From positions 1 through 34,805 of the forward strand of contig NZ_JAQSEA010000161.1 of the NCBI RefSeq assembly GCF_029946185.1: a stretch of DNA of 34,805 nucleotides, written 5' to 3'. The translations under genes were made by a program, and so were the position numbers. Numbering within the stretch: position 1 is the stretch's first letter; every line of letters starts with the position of its first letter. This document shows, one piece after another, positions 16,662 through 24,922 of this stretch. The notes beneath the pieces are model-generated. The model saw nothing but the letters and a program-made list of their open reading frames with translations, made no database searches and was not told the origin of the DNA. This DNA is from Prosthecobacter sp. Its GTDB lineage: Bacteria > Verrucomicrobiota > Verrucomicrobiia > Verrucomicrobiales > Verrucomicrobiaceae.

Positions 16662-18353
16662 TCACCGCCCCGTGCTCTTGATCGCCTTCTTGAGCCATTC
16701 ACCCTCTTCCTTCCATGGCGTGGCGTGGCGGAGTTCGGCCATGGTCATGGGCAGGCGGGCGCTCCAGTTGCTGTCTGCGGCGATGCCGGGGACGTTGAAG
16801 CGATCCTCCAGGCCGTAGAGATCGGTGAGCATGAAGGCGGCATACCGGGCGTTGCTGGTGAGCAGGGCTTCCAGCAGGGCGTGGCGGATGTGGGAGTCGT
16901 ATTCAGGCCAGCCTTCGTAGGAAAAGCGCAGGCCGGCAAACTCGGCGAGGTCTCCCAGCTCCTTGTTGCCCAGAGCGCGCTCGGATTCATCGCTGCTGGA
17001 GGCATCGCGGCGGCGGTGCTCCCAGTGGGTGCGCATGGGCTCATGATCGTGCGTGGCGTAGGTAGCAAAGGCGCAGTTGTCGTAGGCGCTGCCCATGACG
17101 ACACGGCCTTGGTCGCCGTGCTCCCACTGACTGACTTTGAAGCCGGGGATGTCGAGGCTGAGCAGGTGCGGGCGCACGTAGTCAGGCACGGTGCCCAAGT
17201 CTTCAGCGACGACCTCGGCTTTGCCAGCGGCGGCGTCGAGGATCATGCGCAAGTACTTGTCACCATTGGCGAGATTGGCGGCTTTGTTCTCGGGTGTGTC
17301 GTCGGCGTTTGCGATGAAGTGCGGCAGGCGGCCGCCAGTGAGGGCTTTGGCTTCTTCATCGCTGAGGTAGCAGAACTCCGCATTGCGGGTGGGCCGCCAT
17401 GGAAAGCTGTAAATGCGGTAAAAGCCGAGCACGTGATCGATGCGGAAGATGTCAAAGACCTCGGTCAGCTTCTGCGTGCGCTGCCGCCACCACTGGTAGC
17501 CTCCTCTCTCCATGACATCCCAGCGGTAGTGGGGGATGCCCCAGTTCTGCCCCCAATGCTGCACAAAGTAGTCGTCTTTGAAGTAGGTCTCCGGCGGAGC
17601 TCCGCCACACCAGGTGAGATCAAACTGCTCGGGCTTGAAAAAGACATCCGCACTGCACCAGGAGATACCGAAGGGGATGTCGCCCATGAGTTTGACGCCC
17701 TTCCCGTTGGCATAGGCACGGAGCTCGCTCCACTGGCTGAAGCAGAGCCACTGCACGTAGGCATGGAAGAGAATGCGGTCGTCGATCTCGTCGGCCTGGG
17801 CATCGCGCCAGGCGTGGGCCTTAGAGGCGGAGTTCACCTCATCACGCCAGTTCGCCCAGTCTTCATGCCCGTGATCATCCATGAGGACTTTGAAGAGGCA
17901 GAAGTCATCCAGCCACGCGGCCTCCTTCTCGCAGAAGGCCGCAAACTGGGCCATGCGCGCGGGATGGCTTTCAATCTGGCTGAAGGCACGGCGCAGCAGC
18001 GTTTTTTTCAGCCGCCTCACCTTGGGGTATTTTACCGAGCCGTGACGCAGCAGATCGACGCGCAGGATGCCGGTGATGGTGCTGTAGAATTTTTCATCCA
18101 GCTCAGGAACCACCAGCGGGGAGAGATCCAGCGTGAGGTAGTCCAGCGCGACGGAACTGATGGCATTGTAGGGGCTGCTGTCGCTGCCGGTGGCATTGAT
18201 GGGGAGAAATTGAACGAATCCGATCCCTGTATCGGCGGACCAGTCGATGAGCTGGCGCACGCCGCCGATATCGCCGATGCCGAGGTCTTCAGGGGTGCGC
18301 AGGGCAAAAACAGGAATCAAAATGCCGGCACGGCGTGGCTGAAGGGTGGGCAT
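16662..18353 (-). CDS. malQ: 4-alpha-glucanotransferase (GH77)
   Basis: This 563-aa cytoplasmic amylomaltase transfers alpha-1,4-glucan segments and works with glycogen or maltodextrin metabolism. The N-terminus RRAGILIPVFALRTPEDLGI and GDIGGVRQLIDW are typical of GH77. So are FVQFLPINATGSDSSPYNAI and the conserved DIPFGIS region. The nucleophile lies in FRIDH (303-307, Asp306). The acid/base residue is in AEDLG (Glu384), and the third carboxylate is in YATHDHEPMRTHW. Length fits the bacterial MalQ/plant DPE1 type without an extra N-terminal domain. The frame is open to 18455, but that would overlap the divergent gene at 18440, and family members begin at the MPTLQPRRAG stretch, so I chose 18353. 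No other glycogen genes are in the window. Confidence 0.93.
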   Translation of the reverse strand: MPTLQPRRAGILIPVFALRTPEDLGIGDIGGVRQLIDWSADTGIGFVQFLPINATGSDSSPYNAISSVALDYLTLDLSPLVVPELDEKFYSTITGILRVDLLRHGSVKYPKVRRLKKTLLRRAFSQIESHPARMAQFAAFCEKEAAWLDDFCLFKVLMDDHGHEDWANWRDEVNSASKAHAWRDAQADEIDDRILFHAYVQWLCFSQWSELRAYANGKGVKLMGDIPFGISWCSADVFFKPEQFDLTWCGGAPPETYFKDDYFVQHWGQNWGIPHYRWDVMERGGYQWWRQRTQKLTEVFDIFRIDHVLGFYRIYSFPWRPTRNAEFCYLSDEEAKALTGGRLPHFIANADDTPENKAANLANGDKYLRMILDAAAGKAEVVAEDLGTVPDYVRPHLLSLDIPGFKVSQWEHGDQGRVVMGSAYDNCAFATYATHDHEPMRTHWEHRRRDASSSDESERALGNKELGDLAEFAGLRFSYEGWPEYDSHIRHALLEALLTSNARYAAFMLTDLYGLEDRFNVPGIAADSNWSARLPMTMAELRHATPWKEEGEWLKKAIKSTGR

Positions 18354-18439
18354 GAAGAGAAGTGGGTTACCTGAATACGGTTTGATGATTGTTTTTGGTT
18401 GTCTGCTGTGATTTGGGTAACTTCGCAAGCGTATAGAGC

Positions 18440-19699
18440 ATGATGTGTTCCCCATTCCTGACGATGCTGCTGTTTTTGTCGATTTCCGCCGCCTCGGCAG
18501 CGGACACGAAGGAGCTGCGCGTCATCGATTTCAAGGGGCCGCCGCATAACTACCTTGCCTGGAAGCCGAAGGACCGCTTTGCCGAGCTGCAGGAGAAGGC
18601 GCTGAAAGGCGAGGTGAAGCTGGATACTACGAACGACAAGGCCTTCCTGACGAGCCTGCTGGCGGCGCTGAACATCCCCATCAACTCGCAGACACTGGTG
18701 TTTTCCGCGAGTTCGCTGCAAAGCGAGATCATCAATCCGCGCAACCCACGCGCGCTGTACTTCAACGAGGACACCTACCTCGGCTGGGTGCCGGGTGGGA
18801 TGGTGGAAATCATTGCCGCAGATCCCGAGATGGGGCCGATGTTTTATGTTTTTGACCGTCTGCGCCCCGGCGGGCCGGTGCCGAATGTGACGCGCTCGAC
18901 GAAGTGCATGAACTGCCACGCGGGCAAGGCGACACGGCGGCTTCCGGGACTGATCGCGGAGTCGCTGCTGGTCTCGCGTGCGGGATCGAGCCTGGAGACG
19001 TTTCGGCGGGATGTGCAGGGGCACCAGATTCCGCTGGAGGATCGCTTTGGCGGCTGGCACCTGACCGGCGATCATAACCTGACGCCGAACCGTGCGAACG
19101 TGATGGGCGTCCCGAACAACGGGAAAAACCAGATCGTCCCGGTAGAGCCAGGGCAGTATTCAGACCTGGGACTGCACCTGCTGCCCACCAGCGACATCCT
19201 GCCCAATCTGATGAACGAGCACCAGATGGGCTTCGAGAACCGGCTGGTCTATGCCATCTACACCCTGCGCCAGCTCAAGAGCGATAGCAAAGGTCTGCTG
19301 GGCGCTGCGGCGAAGGCGGAGATCGAGGAACGTGCGCAGGAGCTGGCACGGTACATCACCTTTGCCGATGAGGCCAAGTTTCCCACCAAAGGCATCGTGG
19401 GCGATCCTGCCTATGCGCAGGATTTCCTGCGCGACCGCAAGATGTCAAAGACGGGCCTGTCTCTGCGGGATCTCGATTTGAAGACCCGCATGTTCAAACA
19501 CCGCTGCAGCTACATGCTCTACACGGACACCTGGAAAGCCACGCCGAAGGAGCTGAAGGAACGCATCTATTATCACATGGCGCTGTACCTGCGGGAGATG
19601 CCGGATGCGCAGCACGCGCATCTGGCCCCAGCGGAGAGAGTGGCGATCCGGGGGATTTTGAAGGAGACGATGACGGATCTGCCGGCGTGGTGGAGGTAG
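18440..19699 (+). CDS. Secreted monoheme c-type cytochrome-like protein, uncharacterised
   Basis: This 419-aa protein is exported (signal peptide about 1-20, MMCSPFLTMLLFLSISAASA) and has a single heme c motif, CMNCHAG, at 156-162. The motif lies in the middle of the chain, not in a small cytochrome fold. The flanking sequence (YLGWVPGGMVEIIAADPEMG at about 113-132, RLPGLIAESLLVSR at about 166-179) resembles large PVC-group proteins with one embedded heme whose function is unknown to me. The C-terminal third is helical and charged (RERIYYH-like segments, MALYLREMP). A role in periplasmic electron transfer is inferred from the heme motif only. It is divergent from malQ, and its end is followed by family B hairpins and the convergent nadA gene. 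The two Met codons at 18440 and 18443 are alternative starts. Confidence 0.75.
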   Translation: MMCSPFLTMLLFLSISAASAADTKELRVIDFKGPPHNYLAWKPKDRFAELQEKALKGEVKLDTTNDKAFLTSLLAALNIPINSQTLVFSASSLQSEIINPRNPRALYFNEDTYLGWVPGGMVEIIAADPEMGPMFYVFDRLRPGGPVPNVTRSTKCMNCHAGKATRRLPGLIAESLLVSRAGSSLETFRRDVQGHQIPLEDRFGGWHLTGDHNLTPNRANVMGVPNNGKNQIVPVEPGQYSDLGLHLLPTSDILPNLMNEHQMGFENRLVYAIYTLRQLKSDSKGLLGAAAKAEIEERAQELARYITFADEAKFPTKGIVGDPAYAQDFLRDRKMSKTGLSLRDLDLKTRMFKHRCSYMLYTDTWKATPKELKERIYYHMALYLREMPDAQHAHLAPAERVAIRGILKETMTDLPAWWR

Positions 19700-19756
19700 G
19701 TGGCCCACATCATCTGGTGCTGGGGGGCGCGTGCGGAGACGCCGGGGTGTAAAGGG

Positions 19757-19814
19757 AGCGTTGATCGACAGGCAGGAGTGCCTGTCGTACTTCTGACAGG
19801 CAAGTCCTGCCCGC
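19757..19814 (-). repeat. REP-like hairpins of family B (copy 3, close-spaced pair)
   Basis: AGCGTTGATCGACAGGCAGG begins at 19757 and continues through AGTGCCTGTCGTAC to 19790, matching the arms of the family B elements at 9279 and 26581. Its stem GACAGGCA/TGCCTGTC is perfect. A degenerate second hairpin (GACAGGCA, AGTCC, TGCCCG) follows at about 19795-19814 and abuts the nadA stop codon. The pair lies between convergent genes. Confidence 0.6.
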
Positions 19815-20756
19815 TTACCGGCTCAGCTCCAGCATCCGCAAAATCGGCTTCTCCGCACGGGCGCGGAGGTCTTCGGGCATCTCGACGCGGGGCGAGAGAT
19901 CGCGCAGGCAGTCGTGGAGCTTTTGCAGGGTGTTGAGCTTCATGTAGCGGCAGTCGGCGCAGGCGCAGTGGCCGGTGGGACCGGGGATGAATTTTTTGTC
20001 GGGGACTTCGCGCTCCAGGCGGTGGAGCATACCGCTTTCGGTGACAATGATAAAAGTGCTGGCGGGGCTGCTGCGGCAGTAGCCGATCATCTTTTCCGTG
20101 CTGCAGACTTCATCGGCGAGGATGCGGACGGCGTAGGTGCACTCGGGATGGGCGACGACTTTGGCGTCGGGGTATTCGTCTTTGATCTGCTGGATGCTGT
20201 CGCGGGTGAACTCGACGTGCACGTAGCAGGCACCTTTCCACAGGTCCATCTTGCGGCCCGTGCGCTCCATGACCCATGAGCCGAGATTTTGATCCGGCAC
20301 AAAGAGGATCGGGCGATCCTTCGGCGCGGCTTCGACGATTTTGTCGGCGTTGCCGCTGGTGCAAATGCAGTCGCTCAGCGCCTTCACGTGCCCGCTGCAG
20401 TTGATGTAGGCGATGACGTAGTAGTTCTTGGCGGCGTTCGCTTTTAAGAAGGCTTCAAGCTGCGGGCCGGGGCAGCTTTGCTCCAGCGAGCAGCCGGCGT
20501 TGGCGTCTGGCAGGACGACGATCTTGCCGGGGTTCACGATCTTGGCGGTCTCTGCCATGAAATGCACGCCGCAGAAGACGATGACATCCGCTTCAGTCTC
20601 CTTCGCCTTGTAGGCGAGGCCGAGGGAGTCGCCCACAAAATCAGCGATCTCCTGGATGGCCTTGTCCTGGTAATTGTGCGCCAGGATCACGGCATTGCGT
20701 TCTTTTTTGAGGCGGAGGATTTCTTCGGTGAGGCTGGGGGCTGTGGTGGCGACCAT
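19815..20756 (-). CDS. nadA: Quinolinate synthase A
   Basis: NadA (313 aa) condenses iminoaspartate with dihydroxyacetone phosphate to quinolinate in de novo NAD synthesis, using a 4Fe-4S cluster. Visible landmarks are VILAHNYQDKAIQEIADFVG near the N-terminus, FCGVHFMAETAKI, and NAGCSLEQSC with the first cluster Cys. HPECTYAV carries the second, and PTGHCACADCRYM near the C-terminus the third. Length matches compact NadA proteins. The frame is open to 20789; ATG 20756 gives the usual N-terminus, with TEEILRLKKERNAVILAHNY close behind. No nadB or nadC is adjacent, so the pathway genes are dispersed. A hairpin in the divergent gap (20812-20850) lies upstream. Confidence 0.96.
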   Translation of the reverse strand: MVATTAPSLTEEILRLKKERNAVILAHNYQDKAIQEIADFVGDSLGLAYKAKETEADVIVFCGVHFMAETAKIVNPGKIVVLPDANAGCSLEQSCPGPQLEAFLKANAAKNYYVIAYINCSGHVKALSDCICTSGNADKIVEAAPKDRPILFVPDQNLGSWVMERTGRKMDLWKGACYVHVEFTRDSIQQIKDEYPDAKVVAHPECTYAVRILADEVCSTEKMIGYCRSSPASTFIIVTESGMLHRLEREVPDKKFIPGPTGHCACADCRYMKLNTLQKLHDCLRDLSPRVEMPEDLRARAEKPILRMLELSR

Positions 20757-20811
20757 GGAAGTGTGTACAACAGGGAGGGACGGAAGCAAGGGGAGGTCAA
20801 GGAGTCAAGAT

Positions 20812-20850
20812 GGATCAAGCGGTCAAGAGTCGAGCCTTGACTGCTTGACC
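20812..20850. repeat. Palindrome in divergent nadA / VC0807 gap
   Basis: GGATCAAGCGGTCAAG (20812-20827) and CTTGACTGCTTGACC (20836-20850) form an imperfect inverted repeat with an 8-base loop. The unit GGTCAAG/CTTGACC recurs within it and again just upstream (GGTCAAGGAGTCAAG at about 20796). It lies between divergent starts, so it could be an operator or a REP-like element. It is a single example and remains undecided. Confidence 0.4.
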
Positions 20851-20924
20851 AACCTTTGACGATTCCTTGGCCTCAGACCTGATTCGTCGTTCGACATTCC
20901 ACCTTCGTCATTCCACTGTATTCT

Positions 20925-21644
20925 GTGACCCAAAAACAGCCTCATCCCCTGCTCGATCTCGGACTTACGATTATTTTGCCTTCGATTGCGTTGGAAAAAC
21001 TCAGTGCGCCCGAGCGGCTGGGGCCGTTCTGGGCGCTGATGGTGGCGATGCTGCTGCCGCTGGGATTTGGCCTCTGGTGCTACATGAACAAGCGCGGGCT
21101 GAATTTCTTTTCGGTACTCGGCTTGATCGCCGTCATCATCACCGGAGTACTGGGGCTGTGGCATCTGAATGCGATGTGGTTTGCCGCCAAGGAAGCGATG
21201 TTCCCCATCTTCCTCGGCATTGCCTTCCCGCTGAGCCATCGCTGGGGCAAGCCGCTGATCAACGAGATGCTGCTCAATCCGCAGATCATCAACCAGCCCG
21301 CCCTGCACCGAGCGCTGGACACGCCGGAGAAGCACCACCGTTTTGCGCTGCTGTTGAAAAAGGCCTCCTGGGGCATGGCGGGCACGATGCTGCTCTCGTC
21401 CGCGTCCAATTTCGCCCTCGCCCTCTACCTGCTCGGAGACAAAGTTCCGGGCAGCCAGGAATACACCAAGGCCATCGGCCGCCTGAACTGGGGTGGGTTC
21501 CTCGTCATCGGCATCCCGCTCATGGGCGTGACCCTGGGCCTGCTGTTCTGGCTGCTGCGTTCCATCACCCGGCTCACCGGTTTGGAGCGAGACGATTTGA
21601 TGAATCAGGGCACCACGGTGCGCAAGCAGGTGAACAATGGCTGA
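20925..21644 (+). CDS. VC0807-like integral membrane protein
   Basis: This 239-aa membrane protein begins at GTG 20925. It has about six hydrophobic segments: roughly 10-25, 33-50, 60-82, 85-105, 150-172 and 190-212. The N-terminal PLLDLGLTIILPSIALEKL, the WHLNAMWFAAKEA loop and the central AFPLSHRW region resemble the VC0807 family, relatives of intracellular-septation-type membrane proteins whose function is not established. I base the call on layout and a few motifs, so it is moderate. The gene is divergent from nadA and ends 64 bases before a tRNA gene. No Shine-Dalgarno is visible. Confidence 0.7.
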   Translation: MTQKQPHPLLDLGLTIILPSIALEKLSAPERLGPFWALMVAMLLPLGFGLWCYMNKRGLNFFSVLGLIAVIITGVLGLWHLNAMWFAAKEAMFPIFLGIAFPLSHRWGKPLINEMLLNPQIINQPALHRALDTPEKHHRFALLLKKASWGMAGTMLLSSASNFALALYLLGDKVPGSQEYTKAIGRLNWGGFLVIGIPLMGVTLGLLFWLLRSITRLTGLERDDLMNQGTTVRKQVNNG

Positions 21645-21708
21645 TTTCCTTCTTAAAAAACGTTTGCCCAAATCGCAGTGACCGTTTATAGACTTCGCCC
21701 CCGGACTC

Positions 21709-21783
21709 GCGCGATTAGCTCAGTGGTAGAGCATTACCTTGACATGGTAGGGGTCACAGGTTCGAACCCTGTATCGCGCACCA
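21709..21783 (+). tRNA. tRNA-Val (anticodon GAC)
   Basis: The cloverleaf reads well. The acceptor stem is GCGCGAT/ATCGCGC, the D arm GCTC/GAGC, and the anticodon arm TTACC-TTGACAT-GGTAG with anticodon GAC. The T arm is ACAGG-TTCGAAC-CCTGT, and CCA is encoded at 21781-21783. It is 75 nt with a 5-base variable loop. No duplicate of its 3' end was seen in the window, so there is no sign of an integrated element here. Confidence 0.96.
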
Positions 21784-21876
21784 TCTCTTCATAACGACAG
21801 GAGATGACAGTCCGGCACATTCAGCAAAAGCTGAAAGTTCAGTCGCCATGACTCAGGATTAGTCGATTCGGTCGGA

Positions 21877-22464
21877 TTAGTCATACTCGTCTCCCTCTTG
21901 AAGCGGTGAATACTGCCAGTCGAAATGAGAAAGAATATCCTCCTCGTTAGCAACGTGGCTCGCCGGGTAGCTGTGGCAGTGGGGTGCGGGAAACCAAAAC
22001 TCCTGCTGCTGAAATCCGCGGTCGCGGAGAGCAGCTTCGTAGGAGGATAAGTCGCCGTATGCAAAGATGACATTGTGCTGGTCGTAAACGAGGATGCCTT
22101 CGTTGGCTGGAGAACTGATCCAAATGTGGTGCCTTCCGTCAGACTCCAGAAATTTTTCAAAGGTGTAAAAGAACACCTGCAAATCCTCGAACGACTCGAT
22201 GAGTGGCGACTGATACCGACCAAGCAGAGCTCCTGAGTGCGAAGTGAGCAGCACGTAGAGAATGTAATATTGCTGTGTAGCCCAGGCACTCGCCAAGGCG
22301 AGTGTAAGATCAACATGGCTAGCTGATGGCCCGATGGTGAGCCGCTCGCAATGCGATAGCGGCTGGCGGAAATAGATATCGCCATAGGAAAAAGCGACTT
22401 GCTCGCCAGCGGTATTTAGAGTCGCGAACTTCGTGGAGCACGAGACTACCACGGAGATCAACAA
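21877..22464 (-). CDS. Uncharacterised protein with uncertain or damaged start
   Basis: I do not recognise this protein (195 aa from TTG 22464). It is acidic and mixed alpha/beta, with no signal or membrane segment. Notable stretches are FATLNTAGEQVAFSYGDIYF, FFYTFEKFLESDGRHHIWIS, ILVYDQHNVIFAYGDLSSYE and a hydrophilic C-terminus ending EEDILSHFDWQYSP. It could be a small immunity-like or SMI1-type cytosolic protein, but no motif proves this. The reading frame continues upstream as good-looking protein (WQQVHGRLWIRANPTGSL) yet contains no ATG before a TAA near 22537. The start is therefore a TTG, or the gene has lost its 5' end. The local sequence is lower in GC than its neighbours, which with the orphan status suggests acquisition. 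Confidence 0.6.
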   Translation of the reverse strand: MLISVVVSCSTKFATLNTAGEQVAFSYGDIYFRQPLSHCERLTIGPSASHVDLTLALASAWATQQYYILYVLLTSHSGALLGRYQSPLIESFEDLQVFFYTFEKFLESDGRHHIWISSPANEGILVYDQHNVIFAYGDLSSYEAALRDRGFQQQEFWFPAPHCHSYPASHVANEEDILSHFDWQYSPLQEGDEYD

Positions 22465-22626
22465 CGAACCAGTTGGGTTTGCTCGAATCCATAATCGCCC
22501 ATGGACTTGTTGCCATATTCCACAAGGTTAACAAGGACATTGATTCGCACTCAAGAACATTGTGGTTTTGCACAGTTACGTTGGACGAACGGCAAGACAG
22601 ATTGCCACGCTAGGGCGTTGTTCCCC

Positions 22627-24036
22627 TCACCCCGCCAGCGGGATCTGCGGGACGGTGATGGTGAACTCGGTCCCCTGCCCGGCCTCACTCGTGACGGCGA
22701 CGGTACCGTGGTGGGCTTCGACGATGGCTTTGACGAGACTGAGCCCAAGGCCGAGGCCGCGCTGGGTGCGGCTTTTGTCTCCGCGATAGAGGCGCTCCCA
22801 GATGTGGGGCTGGTCGGTGGGGGGGATGCCCATGCCGGTGTCGTGGATGATGACGGTGACGGTGTTGTCGGCGGCGTGACAGGCGAGATGGACTTTGCCG
22901 TGCTCGGGGGTGTATTTGAGGGCGTTGTCGAGGAGATTGGCGAAGGCCTGACTCAGGCGGGTGGGATCGACGGATGCCTGGCATTCGGGTGCGAAGTCGG
23001 TGGTGATGGTGATGTGTTTTTCTTCGCTGATGAGGTCGTAGAGTTCGACGACCTGAGTGAGCAGCGCGGGGATGGAGGTGAGCTCGCGGTGGAGCTTCAT
23101 CATGCCGGCTTCGGCTTCGCTGATGTCCATGAGGGCCTTGAGCATGGTCAGGACGCGGTCGGATTCTTCGACGCAGTCGGCGAGGGCTTCGCGGGCGACG
23201 GGGTCGGGTGTGGTCTGCACGGCGGCTTCGGCGGTGCCGCGCAGGCGCGTCAGTGGTGTGCGGAGATCATGCGCCACGTTGTCGAGCGCGTGGCGCATGC
23301 CTTGAATGAGGGCTTCGTTTTTGTCGAGCAGGCGATTGAACTCGGTGGCGAGTTCCTCCAGCTCGGCCTGGCTGGCGTGGGCGGTGACGCGGGCTGAGAA
23401 GTCGCCGGTGTCTGAGATGGTGCGGGCGATGTCCACGACATCGCGCACGGGCTTGGTGGCGCGATGCGCAAAGTAAGCGCCGCCCAGCACGGCGAGCAGC
23501 AGTGTGGGCGTCATGACCAGGAGGAAGTTGCGGCGGAAGGGCTGGAGGACGGTCTCGCGGCTGTTGGTGCTGCGGCCGACTTGGAGGATGGAGCCGTCGC
23601 GCAAGCGTGCGGTCGCCACGGTGAGATCACGCTCTTCATCTTTCGGGATGCGCAGCCAGTCGAGATTTGCGGCGTCAGCCTGGGGCTCGAGCGAGCTGGC
23701 ATCTGCTGGCAGCCAGTCATTGGGCACATTGACGAAGAGCACGCTGCCGAGATTGCCGGTGACACGGACGAAGAAGGATTTCGTTTTGTTTTCATCCGTG
23801 CTGCTGAGCTGCACGAGATTGCGCAGGGCGGGCAGGCCGCCGCTGGCATAGACGGCGGCGCATTCCTTCAGCCGTGCTTCGATGACTTCGCGGTCCTTGC
23901 GCTCCAAGGCCGAGGCGAGAAGGATGTAGAGCAGGCTGAAAAGCACGATGGCGCTGAGCGTGAAAATCAGCGCATAGCCGAGCGTCAGTCGCACGGCGAA
24001 GCTGCTGCCCCAGGGCTTAAACAGGTTTGAAGACAT
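22627..24036 (-). CDS. Sensor histidine kinase (HAMP-HisKA-HATPase)
   Basis: This 469-aa membrane sensor kinase is the partner of the response regulator encoded just upstream. It has TM1 at about 16-42, a periplasmic sensor region (about 43-168) and TM2 at about 170-192. A HAMP linker follows (about 193-245, [20 protein letters not shown]). The HisKA domain has [16 protein letters not shown] and phospho-accepting His256. The HATPase domain shows [12 protein letters not shown] (N box), DTGMGIPP (G1) and [18 protein letters not shown] (G2). Its start overlaps the regulator gene by 20 bases, with GGAG 7 bases upstream, one of the few good Shine-Dalgarno sites in the window. The signal sensed is unknown; layout resembles envelope or metal-stress kinases, but I cannot assign one. 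Confidence 0.95.
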   Translation of the reverse strand: MSSNLFKPWGSSFAVRLTLGYALIFTLSAIVLFSLLYILLASALERKDREVIEARLKECAAVYASGGLPALRNLVQLSSTDENKTKSFFVRVTGNLGSVLFVNVPNDWLPADASSLEPQADAANLDWLRIPKDEERDLTVATARLRDGSILQVGRSTNSRETVLQPFRRNFLLVMTPTLLLAVLGGAYFAHRATKPVRDVVDIARTISDTGDFSARVTAHASQAELEELATEFNRLLDKNEALIQGMRHALDNVAHDLRTPLTRLRGTAEAAVQTTPDPVAREALADCVEESDRVLTMLKALMDISEAEAGMMKLHRELTSIPALLTQVVELYDLISEEKHITITTDFAPECQASVDPTRLSQAFANLLDNALKYTPEHGKVHLACHAADNTVTVIIHDTGMGIPPTDQPHIWERLYRGDKSRTQRGLGLGLSLVKAIVEAHHGTVAVTSEAGQGTEFTITVPQIPLAG

Positions 24037-24691
24037 AGCCGACTCCGCGGATGGTTTGAATGAGCTTCACCTCAAAGTCTTTGTCCATTTTGGCACGCAG
24101 GCGATGCACCAGTACGTCCACCACATTGGTCTGGGGATCGAAGCTGTAATCCCACACATGCTCAAGGATCATGGTCTTGGTGACGACGCGGGCGGGGGTG
24201 CGCATGAGCAGCTCCAGCAGGGCGAACTCGCGGCTTTGCAGCTCGATGGTGCGACCTTCGCGCCGCACTTCACGCGAGAGCAAATCGAGAACGACGCCAG
24301 CGGAGGTGAGGGTGGTGGGCTCCACCACATGCGTGGCGCGGCGGATGAGTGCCTGCACGCGTGCGAGCAGTTCGGAGAAGGCGAAGGGCTTGGTGAGGTA
24401 GTCATCGCCACCGGCTTGCAGGCCCTTCACGCGATCATCCACCGTGGCCTTGGCGCTGAGGATGACGACGGGTGTGTGGACTTTCTCTTTGCGGAGCTGA
24501 CGCAGTAGAGAAAGGCCGTCGAGCTTGGGCAGCATGAGGTCCAGCACGATGCAGTCGTAGCTCACGGTGCAGGCGAGATCGAGGCCTTGCTCGCCATCGG
24601 CAGCGGCATCCACACCGAAGCCGTTTTGCTTCAGCCCGTTCACGATGAACGAGGCAATCTTGCTGTCATCTTCGATCACTAAAAGGCGCAT
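24017..24691 (-). CDS. OmpR/PhoB-family response regulator
   Basis: This 224-aa two-domain transcription regulator is phosphorylated by the adjacent kinase. The receiver domain (1-118) shows acidic residues EDD at 7-9, phospho-acceptor Asp51 in IVLDLMLP, Ser79 in VVILSAKA and Lys101 in TKPF. The winged-helix DNA-binding domain (about 125-223) has [38 protein letters not shown] and [15 protein letters not shown], then ends [13 protein letters not shown], all typical of OmpR/PhoB proteins. The gene is first in a two-gene operon with the kinase. Its promoter should lie in 24692-24755, before the family D hairpin element. Confidence 0.96.
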   Translation of the reverse strand: MRLLVIEDDSKIASFIVNGLKQNGFGVDAAADGEQGLDLACTVSYDCIVLDLMLPKLDGLSLLRQLRKEKVHTPVVILSAKATVDDRVKGLQAGGDDYLTKPFAFSELLARVQALIRRATHVVEPTTLTSAGVVLDLLSREVRREGRTIELQSREFALLELLMRTPARVVTKTMILEHVWDYSFDPQTNVVDVLVHRLRAKMDKDFEVKLIQTIRGVGYVFKPV

Positions 24692-24755
24692 GATTGGCGG
24701 GGGTGTGAATGATTAGCGGTGGTGGGTGGGATTGTCCACTGAGGAGCGGCCGTGA

Positions 24756-24834
24756 CAAAGTAGTGATGAGCTTTAGCTCGTTCTGGGAGGTCATGCGCGC
24801 TTTCCAGAACGAGCTGAAGCTCTGGACTACTTTG
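24756..24834. repeat. Long-hairpin element family D, copy 1
   Basis: This 79-bp near-palindrome begins CAAAGTAGT and ends ACTACTTTG. The arms continue as AGCTTTAGCTCGTTCTGG on the left and its near-exact complement on the right, matching at 27 of 31 positions, with a 17-base centre. A diverged copy is at 28311-28387. It has no coding capacity and lies between the response regulator promoter and the degP-type terminator. Confidence 0.7.
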
Positions 24835-24841
24835 GCCGGAA

Positions 24842-24858
24842 GGGATCAGGATGATCCC
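24842..24858 (-). repeat. REP-like palindrome family C, single copy
   Basis: GGGATCAGGATGATCCC is followed by TCTCC, so on the minus strand it reads GGAG, one base, then the hairpin, as in the other copies. Here the variable stem pair is T/A, where the others have C/G or G/C. It lies directly beyond the T-tract of the terminator at 24861-24901. Confidence 0.65.
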
Positions 24859-24860
24859 TC

Positions 24861-24901
24861 TCCAACAAAAACCCGCTCCTGCGTTTTCGCACAGGAGCGG
24901 G
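24861..24901 (-). terminator. Intrinsic terminator of the Do-type protease gene
   Basis: CCCGCTCCTG (24872-24881) and CAGGAGCGGG (24892-24901) form a perfect 10-bp GC-rich stem with a 10-base loop. Read on the minus strand the stem is followed by TTTTTGTTGG. It starts 22 bases downstream of the protease stop codon at 24923, the expected position for a rho-independent terminator. Confidence 0.8.
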
Positions 24902-24922
24902 CTACGAACGGGCCATCAGAAA

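Noticed and set aside
16725-18374. 549-aa plus-strand ORF opposite malQ
   Set aside because: It is a mirror reading of a conserved gene. No motif or signal is seen and the codon pattern follows the antisense strand.
21709-21783. tRNA-Val as an integration site
   Set aside because: No integrase gene and no repeat of the tRNA 3' end were seen nearby.
21789-22385. 198-aa minus-strand ORF overlapping the orphan gene
   Set aside because: It is Ser/Thr-rich low-complexity reading. The alternative frame (21877-22464) gives a more protein-like sequence.
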